NCBI GenBank assembly: GCA_016199625.1
Contig: JACQGI010000023.1
Span: 1-64,000 of the forward strand
Direction: 5' to 3'
DNA: 64,000 nucleotides
Source: Acidobacteriota bacterium
GTDB taxonomy: Bacteria > Acidobacteriota > Vicinamibacteria > Fen-336
The notes below the pieces were generated by a model. That model ran no database searches. It saw nothing but the letters and a program-made list of their open reading frames with translations, and had not been told where the DNA came from. The position numbers were made by a program, and so were the translations under genes. Positions 17,957-25,922 of the stretch are shown piece after piece (the stretch's first letter is position 1; every line of letters starts with the position of its first letter).

Positions 17957-18415
17957 CTAGCGCCGGGTCGGGGGGTTTGGCAAGGCGACTTCGAACGGAA
18001 GGCCTCGACGCCGGAAGCCCTCCCGGACCACCTCGAAGGCCTTCTCCGGAAGATCGTAGGAGGCCAGCTCGGCCGGGCCGACGAGCGCGACCGCGTCGGC
18101 ATCCGAGCCCGCGCGCAGGCTGCCTCCCGTGAGCTCGCAGAGATAGTCGAGGATCACGTAGTGGTATTCGAGCCGCCCTTCCCGGTCGCGTTGGATGCGG
18201 TCGAAGACCGTGAGCAGCTCGCCGATCCGGACTTCGAGGCCCGTCTCCTCCTCGATCTCGCGGATGAGGGCCGCCTCGAGGTGCTCGCCGGGCTCCACGG
18301 TGCCGCCGGGGATCACCCATCGCCCGCGGAGCGGCTCCTTGCCCCGCTTGACCAGCAGAACGCGCCCGTCCTGGATCAGGACCGCTCCCACGCCGACCGT
18401 GGGCCTGAGGGTCAC
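17957..18415 (-). CDS. NUDIX hydrolase
   Basis: NUDIX box GGTVEPGEHLEAALIREIEEETGLEV; GTG start 18415 overlaps the pssA stop. Confidence 0.9.
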   Translation of the reverse strand: MTLRPTVGVGAVLIQDGRVLLVKRGKEPLRGRWVIPGGTVEPGEHLEAALIREIEEETGLEVRIGELLTVFDRIQRDREGRLEYHYVILDYLCELTGGSLRAGSDADAVALVGPAELASYDLPEKAFEVVREGFRRRGLPFEVALPNPPTRR

Positions 18416-19194
18416 GGCCCCGAGGGGGCTTCGCCCGCCGGCACCGGCGTCGGCGGCTCGGGGCGGCGGCGGAAGAGGAGCGACAGAAGATACGCTCCGG
18501 GCGCCCAGATGGAGTACGCCGTCGCCAGCGAGAGCAGGAGGGCCTCGGGATGCAGGAACAGCACCGCGAGCCCCAGGGCGATGCCCAGGACGGTGATGTA
18601 GCTGCGGCGCCGGCGCAGGTCGACCGTCTTGAACGACGGATAGCGCAGCGTGCTCACCATGAGGAAGGCCAGGGTGGTGACGATGGCCAGCCCTACGGCG
18701 GCCTGGAGTCGATCGGTGAGGCCCTGGGGCATGAAATGCACGATGGCCGCCACCTGCCCCGCTGCCGCCGGGATGGGCAGCCCCACGAAGTACCTCCCGT
18801 CCACGGCGTGCCGCTGCACGTTGAAGCGGGCCAGCCGGAGCGCGCCGCACACGACGAAGAGGAACGCCGCCAGCCACCCGGCGCGAGGGACCCAGTCCGA
18901 GAAGCCCCAGGAGTAGACGAGCAGGGCCGGCGCCACACCGAAGCTGATGACGTCCGCCAGGCTGTCGAGCTCGCCGCCGAACTCGCTCGCGGTTCCCGTG
19001 AGGCGCGCGATCCGGCCGTCGAGCATGTCGAGCAGGATGGCCCAGAAGACCAGGGGCGCGGCCTCGCCGTACTGGCCGTGGAGCGTCTTCACCATGGCCC
19101 AGAAACCCAGGAAGAGGTTGCCGGTGGTGAAGAGGCTGGGGAGGATCGCGGCGCCTCGGCGAAACGGTCCCGGGCGCTTCCGCGCCTCGCTCAC
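18412..19194 (-). CDS. pssA: CDP-diacylglycerol--serine O-phosphatidyltransferase
   Basis: CDP-alcohol phosphotransferase motif DGRIARLTGTASEFGGELDSLADVISFG; adjacent to psd. Confidence 0.92.
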   Translation of the reverse strand: MSEARKRPGPFRRGAAILPSLFTTGNLFLGFWAMVKTLHGQYGEAAPLVFWAILLDMLDGRIARLTGTASEFGGELDSLADVISFGVAPALLVYSWGFSDWVPRAGWLAAFLFVVCGALRLARFNVQRHAVDGRYFVGLPIPAAAGQVAAIVHFMPQGLTDRLQAAVGLAIVTTLAFLMVSTLRYPSFKTVDLRRRRSYITVLGIALGLAVLFLHPEALLLSLATAYSIWAPGAYLLSLLFRRRPEPPTPVPAGEAPSGP

Positions 19195-19814
19195 GGGGCT
19201 TCCCCGAGCACCGACGTCCCGCCCTCGACGCGGTCGCCGACCTTCACGCGGATCCGGACGTCCGACGGCAGGAACACGTCCACGCGGCTGCCGAACTTGA
19301 TGAGGCCGACGCGCTCGCCACGCTCCACCGGGTCGTTCACGCGCTTTCGGAAGACGATCCGCCGGGCGATGAGGCCCGCGATCTGCTTGAAGACGATTCT
19401 CCTCTTGCCGTCGTCCACGGTCACGCTGTTCTGCTCGTTCCTGAGCGACGCCTTGTCGTCGAAAGCCGGCAGGAACTCGCCCTTGTGGTAGTGCACCTCG
19501 GCGATCCGGCCCGAGATCGGCGAGCGGTTCACGTGGACGTCGAAGACCGAGAGGAAGATGGAGACCTGCGTCGCGCCCGCGCCCAGGGGGTTCCCCTCGG
19601 GAGCCGGGACGACCTTCACGACCTTGCCATCGGCGGGCGAAAGGACGAGCCGAGGGTCCGAGGGGATCGCACGCTCGGGGTCGCGGAAGAAGAACAGCGT
19701 GAAGACGCCCAGGGAGAGGATGGCCCCGCCGGCCCAGGGGTAACGGAGGCACACGGCCGCCCCCAGGAGCAGCAGCGTCGTGACGTACGGCCATCCTTCA
19801 CGCGCGATGGGCAT
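19191..19814 (-). CDS. psd: Phosphatidylserine decarboxylase (short form)
   Basis: FFRDPERAIPSDPRLVLSPADGKV, GEFLPAFDDKASLRNEQN, IKFGSRVDVFLP cleavage region. Confidence 0.93.
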   Translation of the reverse strand: MPIAREGWPYVTTLLLLGAAVCLRYPWAGGAILSLGVFTLFFFRDPERAIPSDPRLVLSPADGKVVKVVPAPEGNPLGAGATQVSIFLSVFDVHVNRSPISGRIAEVHYHKGEFLPAFDDKASLRNEQNSVTVDDGKRRIVFKQIAGLIARRIVFRKRVNDPVERGERVGLIKFGSRVDVFLPSDVRIRVKVGDRVEGGTSVLGEAP

Positions 19815-19874
19815 CGCGGCTTTCCCTCCGGCTCCCCTTCCGCCCCTGGTTCGAACGCTGCCGGCCTAAAGGCG

Positions 19875-19898
19875 GCGGAGGACCCGAAGGTCCTCCGC
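19875..19898 (-). terminator. Stem-loop downstream of the DUF465 gene
   Basis: Perfect 10-bp stem GCGGAGGACC-CGAA-GGTCCTCCGC with a tetraloop, between the DUF465 stop and the psd start. Confidence 0.55.
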
Positions 19899-19957
19899 GA
19901 GACGAAGACACGTGACGTTCCCCGCTGGCCCGCGGGCCGGCGCTCCGGCGAGCCTGG

Positions 19958-20191
19958 CTAAATGTGTACCGCCCCTTCCCGATACTGGCGGGCGATCGCT
20001 TCCATCCGGTCCTTGACCTGCAGCTTCTTCTTCTTGAGGGTGGTCTCCTCCACCTGCTCCTCGTCTGTGAGCACCGCCTTCTCCGTCAGGGTCTGCAGCC
20101 GGGTCTCGTACTCGTGGTGCTGCTGTTCCAGACGGCGGTACTCCTCGTTCGTGAGCAGTCGCTCCTTCAGGACACCCGTACTCTGGGCCAT
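19958..20191 (-). CDS. DUF465/YdcH-like small coiled protein
   Basis: MAQSTGVLKERLLTNEEYRRLEQQHHEYETRLQTLTEKAVLTDEEQVEETTLKKKKLQVKDRMEAIARQYR. Confidence 0.8.
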   Translation of the reverse strand: MAQSTGVLKERLLTNEEYRRLEQQHHEYETRLQTLTEKAVLTDEEQVEETTLKKKKLQVKDRMEAIARQYREGAVHI

Positions 20192-20304
20192 CGGCACCTC
20201 CCGTATTCGCGGACTTGAGACCACGGTCCTGTGGATCGGCGTGGCACCGGACGGCAGGGGGAATCCCCTGTCGGCAGGAACCCTAGCACGCACCCCTGGA
20301 GATT

Positions 20305-20793
20305 TCAAGATTGATCCCGGAGGCCGCTGCGGCGCAGGAGCAGGGCGTCCTCGCACGGGCCGGTGTAGTAGCCGCGCCGCACGCCGGTCGTCTCGAAACC
20401 CAACGCCCGGTAGAGAGCCAGCGCGGCCCAGTTGCTCGCGCGGACCTCGAGATGTGCGGTCTCGGCCCCCCGACCACGCGCCGTCTCGAGTGCCAGCCGC
20501 AGAAGCCTCCGCCCCAGGCCTCGGCGCCGATGATCCGGGTGGACCGCGAGGTTGTGGATGTGCATCTCGTCGACGACGGTCTCGAACACGCAGTACGCGC
20601 GGATTCCGCGCTCGGGATCGCCCCGTCCGAAGGGCGCCCTCAGCACGAGGAAGAGCCCGCGTCCGGACGCCGCGAGCGCCTCTCGCAGGCCGCTCACGGC
20701 CCAGGGGTGGCTGAAGGAACGTCGCTCCAGGAGCGCGAGCGCCTCCAGGTCCTCGAGGCCCGCCTCCTCGAGGACGAGGGCCTCTCCGCTCAC
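20305..20793 (-). CDS. rimI: Ribosomal-protein-alanine N-acetyltransferase
   Basis: GNAT fold: EMHIHNLAVHPDHRRRGLGRRLLRLALE, LEVRASNWAALALYRALGFETTGVRRGYY; adjacent to tsaB. Confidence 0.88.
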   Translation of the reverse strand: MSGEALVLEEAGLEDLEALALLERRSFSHPWAVSGLREALAASGRGLFLVLRAPFGRGDPERGIRAYCVFETVVDEMHIHNLAVHPDHRRRGLGRRLLRLALETARGRGAETAHLEVRASNWAALALYRALGFETTGVRRGYYTGPCEDALLLRRSGLRDQS

Positions 20794-21452
20794 GGCCGGG
20801 ACGCGGGACGGATGGCGGCTTCCCGGACGTACACCGGGCGGAGCTCCCCCGGTCCGGTGACCTCACCGCCGGCAACCCGCTCGGCGGCGAGGGTCGCGAG
20901 GGTGCCGGCCAGGAAGAGACCCCTCTCCGGCAGGATCGCCCCCGGCCGTCGGGACAGGATCAGCTCGCGGTAGAGGCGGGCCCCGTCCCCCGTGAAACCA
21001 GCCCCTTCGGGCACGCGCGCCAGAAAAGCGTCCGGGGCCTCGGCGGTGATGTCGCCCTGCCTCCGCGCCTCGCTGTCGTATAGCGCGCCGTAGACCTCAC
21101 CGCGCCAGGCGTCCATCCACGCCACCAGACACGACGAGACGCCGCGGATCCGCGCCGCCAGGACGTCCAGCGCCGGGATCCCCACGCAGGGGCGTCCTGC
21201 GCCCAGCGCCAGGCCCTGGACGGTGCTGATCCCCACCCGCAGCCCCGTGAACGAGCCCGGGCCGGTCGCCACGGCGAAGGCGTCGAGCTCCGCCGGACGC
21301 AGGCCGAGGCTGCGGAGGAGGAAGTCCACGGCGGGAAGGATCCGCTTCGAGTGCGCGTCGGCGTCGAGGCGCACCTCGCCTCGCACCTCTCCCTCCGCCA
21401 GGAGCGCGACGCTGCCGCGCGCCGTCGTGGTGTCCACGGCGAGGAGGCGCAC
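20790..21452 (-). CDS. tsaB: tRNA threonylcarbamoyladenosine biosynthesis protein TsaB
   Basis: MRLLAVDTTTARGSVALL, LDAFAVATGPGSFTGLRVGISTVQGLALG. Confidence 0.93.
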   Translation of the reverse strand: MRLLAVDTTTARGSVALLAEGEVRGEVRLDADAHSKRILPAVDFLLRSLGLRPAELDAFAVATGPGSFTGLRVGISTVQGLALGAGRPCVGIPALDVLAARIRGVSSCLVAWMDAWRGEVYGALYDSEARRQGDITAEAPDAFLARVPEGAGFTGDGARLYRELILSRRPGAILPERGLFLAGTLATLAAERVAGGEVTGPGELRPVYVREAAIRPASRP

Positions 21453-21462
21453 CGGATTAGCT

Positions 21463-21468
21463 TATACT
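21463..21468 (+). promoter_or_regulatory. Candidate -10 (TATACT) of pfkA
   Basis: TATACT ends 8 nt before the GTG start of pfkA at 21477. Confidence 0.5.
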
Positions 21469-21476
21469 CTCCGGCC

Positions 21477-22493
21477 GTGAGCGTGAAGAAGATCGGAATC
21501 CTGACCGGTGGGGGCGACTGCCCCGGCCTGAACGCCGTGATCCGCGCCGTGGTGCGCCGCGCCCAGTCCTTTCAGATCGAGGTCCTGGGCATCCGAAACG
21601 GCTGGCTGGGCCTGATCAGCGGCGACGTCGAGCCCCTGACTTCGTTCTCGGTCATCGGGATCCTTCCCAAGGGCGGGACGATCCTCGGCACGTCGCGGGT
21701 GAACCCCCTGCGGACGACCGAGGACCGCCAGAAGCTGCTGGCCAACTACCAGCGCTACGGCCTGGAGGCGGTCATCGCCGTGGGCGGGGACGGTACGCTC
21801 TCCGCCTCGCGTGAACTCTTCCACCTCGGCCTGCCCGTCGTCGGCGTGCCCAAGACCATCGACAACGACCTCAGGGGCACGGACTACACCTTCGGGTTCG
21901 ACACGGCCGTCAACGTCGTCCGCGACGCCATCGACCGCCTCCACACCACCGCCGAGAGCCACCACCGCGTGATGGTCGTGGAGGTCATGGGGCACCGCGT
22001 GGGCTGGATCGCCACCTTCGGGGGTCTTTCCGGGGGGGCCGACTTCATCCTGATCCCGGAGAAGCCCTACCGCATCGAGGACATGTGCGCCGTCCTCGAG
22101 AACCGCCGCAAGCGCGGGCGTTCGTTCTCCATCGTCGTCGTCGCCGAGGGGGCCGCGCCCGCGGGCGAGGCCCTCCCCGAGAAGGTGGGCGAGGGCACGA
22201 CCACCGGCATCGGCTACCGTATCGCCAAGGAGATCGAGGTCCGTCTCGGCATCGAGACCCGCGTCACGGTCCTGGGCCACATCCAGCGCGGCGGCTCCCC
22301 GACCGCGTTCGATCGGATCCTCGCCACCCGCTTCGGGATCCGGGCCGTGGACCTCGCACAGCAAGGCACCTTCGGGCAGATGGTAGCCCTCCAGGGCACG
22401 CGCATCGTCGCCGTGCCCCTCGACGAGGCCACCGCCGGCCCGAAGACCGTGGACCTCGAGCAGTTCGCCGACGCGGAAGTGTTTTTCGGATAG
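21477..22493 (+). CDS. pfkA: 6-phosphofructokinase
   Basis: KKIGILTGGGDCPGLNAVIRAVV, AVGGDGTLSAS, VGVPKTIDNDLRGTDYTFGFDTAV, GHIQRGGSPTAFDRILATRFG. Confidence 0.95.
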   Translation: MSVKKIGILTGGGDCPGLNAVIRAVVRRAQSFQIEVLGIRNGWLGLISGDVEPLTSFSVIGILPKGGTILGTSRVNPLRTTEDRQKLLANYQRYGLEAVIAVGGDGTLSASRELFHLGLPVVGVPKTIDNDLRGTDYTFGFDTAVNVVRDAIDRLHTTAESHHRVMVVEVMGHRVGWIATFGGLSGGADFILIPEKPYRIEDMCAVLENRRKRGRSFSIVVVAEGAAPAGEALPEKVGEGTTTGIGYRIAKEIEVRLGIETRVTVLGHIQRGGSPTAFDRILATRFGIRAVDLAQQGTFGQMVALQGTRIVAVPLDEATAGPKTVDLEQFADAEVFFG

Positions 22494-22600
22494 GACGCCA
22501 CGAAGACACGGAGGACACGGAGCCCTTGAGAGCATGGTCGATGGTCCTCCGCGCTCCCCGTGACTCCGTCGCTCTGTCACCGCGATGACGGCTGCCGCCT
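22493..22600. repeat. Second, degenerate copy of the CACGGAG-type inverted repeat
   Basis: GACGCCACGAAGACACGGAGGACACGGAGCCC ... GGTCCTCCGCGCTCCCCGTGACTCCGTCGCTCTGTCAC between pfkA and mutS. Confidence 0.6.
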
Positions 22601-25221
22601 CTCCCCAGACGCCGGCGATGCAGCAGTACCACCGCATGAAGGCGGAGCATCCCGGCGCGCTGTTGTTCTTCCGGATGGGGGACTTCTACGAGCTCTTCTT
22701 CGAGGACGCCGTCACGGCCGCGAAGGCCCTCGACATCGCCCTCACCTCGCGGTCCAAGGACAAGGACGGGACCCCCATCCCGATGTGCGGCGTCCCCCAC
22801 CACGCCGCGCCCACGTACGTGGGCCGCCTGGTACGACAGGGCTTCCGCGTGGCCCTGTGCGAACAGATGGAGGACCCCCGCTCGGCGAAGGGCGTCGTGC
22901 GTCGCGAGGTGGTCCGCGTCGTCACGCCGGGCACGCAGCTCGAGGCCGCCGCCCTCGATGCGGGGGACAGCTCCTTCGTCATGGCCCTCTCCCCGGCGGA
23001 GTCTGCGGTCGGCGTCGCCTACCTCGACGCCACGACCGGCGCCTTCGTCGCGGCCGAGTGGCCGGGGCCCAACCGATGGGACCGCCTGCGGGACGACATG
23101 GGCTCCATGCGCCCCCGCGAGGTCCTCGTGCCCCGCGGAGCCGCGCTGCCGCCGTGGCTCGTCGACCCGACCCAGACGGAGGCGGCGATTCCGCGCACGG
23201 AGATCGAGGAGCGCACCTTCGATCCCCGCACCGCCCGACGCGAACTCCTCGGCCACTTCGGCGTCGTCACCCTCGAGGCATTCGGCTGCGAGAGCCTGCC
23301 CCACGCCGTGGCTGCCGCCGGCGCCGCCCTCCGCTACGTCCGCGAGACGCAGAAGCGCGACCTGACCCACGTCCTCGGGCTGCGCACGCGCGACGAAGGC
23401 GACGCTCTCGTCGTGGACGCCCTGACCCGCCGCAACCTCGAGCTCGTGGAGAGTCTCGCCGACGGCGGGCGCCGCGGGACACTCCTCGACGTCCTCGACG
23501 AGACGCGGACCCCCATGGGCTCGCGTCTGCTCCGCGACTGGATCCTGCGGCCCCTCGTGCGCGTCGAGGAGATCCAGGACCGCCTCGACGCCGTCGAGGA
23601 GCTGGCGTACCGCACGCTGGAGAGAGGACGCTTCCGCGACGCGGCGGGCGGCGTTCAGGACCTGGAGCGCATCCTCGGCCGCGTGACACTCGGCATCGCC
23701 GGCCCACGCGATCTCGTGGCTCTCGCCCGGTCCCTCCGCGCCTTGCCCGACGCCGAGAGCGCTCTGGCAGAGTGCATCGCCCCTCTCACCCGGCGGTCCG
23801 TCAAGGACCTCGACCCGCCCACGGACGTGGCGGCCGACGTGGAGGCGATTTTGGTCGAGGACCCGCCCGCGTCGGTGAAGGAGGGTGGCCTGGTCCGTGA
23901 CGGCGTGGACCCCGAGCTGGACGAGCTGCGGGAGGTCAGCCGCGGCGGCCGCACCACGATCGCCGCCATCGAGGAGCGCGAGCGCCAACGGACCGGCATC
24001 GCGTCCCTGAAGGTGCGGTTCAATCGCGTCTTCGGCTACTACATCGAGATCAGCAAGGCGAACCTCGGCCTCGTGCCCTCCGATTACGTCCGCAGGCAGA
24101 CCATCGTCGGCGGGGAGCGCTTCGTCACGCCGGAGCTCAAGGAGTACGAGGAGAAGGTCCTGCGGGCCGACGAGGGGATCCTGACCCGCGAGGCCGAGAT
24201 CTTCGAGGCCCTCCGCGCCCGGGTGGCGGCCGAGGCGCGACGGGTCCAGGAGACCGCCCGGGCGGCCGCCGCGCTGGACGTCCTCGCGTCCCTGGCGGAG
24301 GTCGCCTGCCGCTACAACTACGTCAAGCCGCGGATCTCTCGCGGCGACGAGCTGGCCTACGCCGAGGGGCGGCATCCCATGATGGAGCGGCTGCTCCCCG
24401 ACCCGTTCGTGGCCAACGACCTCGGGATGGGCGAGGGGGCGGCTCGGCTGTACATCCTCACTGGACCCAACATGGGAGGCAAGTCCACGTTCCTCCGCCA
24501 GACCGGCCTCATCGTCCTCATGGCGCAGATGGGCTCCTTCGTCCCGGCCCGCGAGGCGAAGGTCGGCGTCGCGGACCGCCTCTTCACCCGAGTCGGCGCC
24601 AGTGACCAGATTCTGCGCGGGCAATCCACGTTCATGGTGGAGATGCAGGAGACCGCCCACATCGTCCGCCACGCGACGTCCCGAAGCCTCGTGCTCCTCG
24701 ACGAGATCGGCCGCGGCACGGCCACCTTCGACGGCCTCTCGATCGCGTGGGCCGTCGCCGAGCATCTCGCTGCGGACCCCCGCCCCGGCCCGAAGTGTCT
24801 CTTCGCCACCCACTATCACGAGCTCACCGACCTCGCGGCCGACATCTCCGGGGTCGGCAACCTGCACGTCTCGGCCCGCGAGTGGAAGGACGCGGTGGTT
24901 TTCCTCAGGAAGATCGAGCCCGGGGGGTCGGACCGGTCCTTCGGGATCCAGGTGGCGCGCCTGGCGGGGCTCCCCGCCCCTGTCGTCGTCCGTGCCCAGG
25001 AGATCCTCGGCAATCTCGAGCGGACGGAGTTCGACCGGGAGGGGCGACCGCGGATCGCCCACTCCGATGCCGGTTCTCCTTCCGGCGCCCGACAGCTCGC
25101 CCTCTTCTCCGGGCGGGACGAGGCCGTCCTCGAAGATCTGCGGCGGATCGAGGTCGACGGCCTCACCCCCCTCCAGGCCCTCACGCTGCTCGCCGAGCTG
25201 AAGAGGCGCCTCTCGTCCTGA
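22585..25221 (+). CDS. mutS: DNA mismatch repair protein MutS
   Basis: TPAMQQYHRMKAEHPGALLFFRMGDFYELFFEDA, ILTGPNMGGKSTFLRQTGLIVLMAQMGSFVPA, LVLLDEIGRGTATFDGLSIAWAVAEHL, LFATHYHELTDLA. Confidence 0.98.
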   Translation: MTAAASPQTPAMQQYHRMKAEHPGALLFFRMGDFYELFFEDAVTAAKALDIALTSRSKDKDGTPIPMCGVPHHAAPTYVGRLVRQGFRVALCEQMEDPRSAKGVVRREVVRVVTPGTQLEAAALDAGDSSFVMALSPAESAVGVAYLDATTGAFVAAEWPGPNRWDRLRDDMGSMRPREVLVPRGAALPPWLVDPTQTEAAIPRTEIEERTFDPRTARRELLGHFGVVTLEAFGCESLPHAVAAAGAALRYVRETQKRDLTHVLGLRTRDEGDALVVDALTRRNLELVESLADGGRRGTLLDVLDETRTPMGSRLLRDWILRPLVRVEEIQDRLDAVEELAYRTLERGRFRDAAGGVQDLERILGRVTLGIAGPRDLVALARSLRALPDAESALAECIAPLTRRSVKDLDPPTDVAADVEAILVEDPPASVKEGGLVRDGVDPELDELREVSRGGRTTIAAIEERERQRTGIASLKVRFNRVFGYYIEISKANLGLVPSDYVRRQTIVGGERFVTPELKEYEEKVLRADEGILTREAEIFEALRARVAAEARRVQETARAAAALDVLASLAEVACRYNYVKPRISRGDELAYAEGRHPMMERLLPDPFVANDLGMGEGAARLYILTGPNMGGKSTFLRQTGLIVLMAQMGSFVPAREAKVGVADRLFTRVGASDQILRGQSTFMVEMQETAHIVRHATSRSLVLLDEIGRGTATFDGLSIAWAVAEHLAADPRPGPKCLFATHYHELTDLAADISGVGNLHVSAREWKDAVVFLRKIEPGGSDRSFGIQVARLAGLPAPVVVRAQEILGNLERTEFDREGRPRIAHSDAGSPSGARQLALFSGRDEAVLEDLRRIEVDGLTPLQALTLLAELKRRLSS

Positions 25222-25314
25222 GGCGGGGCCCGCACGATACGGCCCGTCTTGACCGTCTCGTCGGGGGCGACTTACACTGCGTCCGTTGAGCCCCCATCCC
25301 CTCCGAAGGAACCC

Positions 25315-25767
25315 GTGACCACGCGGCGGTGGGACCCTCTCCGGGATCTTCTGACCTTGCAGGAGAGGATGAACCGGCTCTTCGAAGAGGCGCTCCTCCG
25401 CACCCGCCCTCACGCCCCCGCGCTGTTGGCGAGCGGCTGGACGCCCATGGCCGACGTCTACGAGACGGCCGAAGGCTTCGTGGTGCAGGTGGAGCTTCCG
25501 GGCGTGGGCGAGGACGACGTGGAGGTCCACGTCGATGGCGACGAGCTGACGCTCCGGGGAGTGCGACGGATGGGATCCCCCATGCGGCCGGAGAGCTTCC
25601 ACCGGATGGAACGGAACGACGGAGCCTTCTCGCGCACCTTCAAGTTCACCGAGGACGTCGATCCCGGCGGGGTCACGGCTCAGCTCCGGGACGGTCTGCT
25701 CCGTCTGGACCTCCCCAAGGCCCGTCGGCGCGCGCCCAGGCGCCCGCGCGGCGAGGATCCGGCGTGA
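25315..25767 (+). CDS. Hsp20/alpha-crystallin family small heat-shock protein
   Basis: WDPLRDLLTLQERMNRLFEEAL, ETAEGFVVQVELPGVGEDDVEVHVDGDELTLRGVR, GAFSRTFKFTEDVDPGGVTAQLRDGLLRLDLPK. Confidence 0.93.
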   Translation: MTTRRWDPLRDLLTLQERMNRLFEEALLRTRPHAPALLASGWTPMADVYETAEGFVVQVELPGVGEDDVEVHVDGDELTLRGVRRMGSPMRPESFHRMERNDGAFSRTFKFTEDVDPGGVTAQLRDGLLRLDLPKARRRAPRRPRGEDPA

Positions 25768-25922
25768 GGAGGCGGTGGGGCACGCTCCTTCCCTTGGCGG
25801 GGGCCCAGGCCGCGCTCGTCAACGTCCGCGGAGAGCTGATCGGCATCGACACGGCGATCTGCTCGGAGAGTCGGAAGCGCGAGGTGCGCGTGCCCGTCGA
25901 GGAGGCGAGACCCGATGCCTAA
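25764..25922 (+). pseudogene. Candidate remnant of an HtrA/DegP-type trypsin-like protease
   Basis: 52-aa frame contains ALVNVRGELIGIDTAI, resembling the conserved segment after the catalytic serine in HtrA proteases (A/PLVN..GEVIGINTAI); no catalytic triad or PDZ present. Confidence 0.45.

Noticed and set aside
19841-19852. GGTTCGAAC-like string resembling a tRNA T-loop near 19.85 kb
   Set aside because: Flanking bases do not form a 5-bp T-stem or acceptor stem on either strand; no anticodon arm.
20255-20270. CAGGGG-GAAT-CCCCTG hairpin upstream of the DUF465 gene
   Set aside because: Only a 6-bp stem in a GC-rich gap; without transcript data it is not distinguishable from background.
22264-25602. 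1112-aa minus-strand ORF
   Set aside because: Antisense to pfkA and mutS; Asp/Gly/Arg-rich shadow frame without domain motifs.
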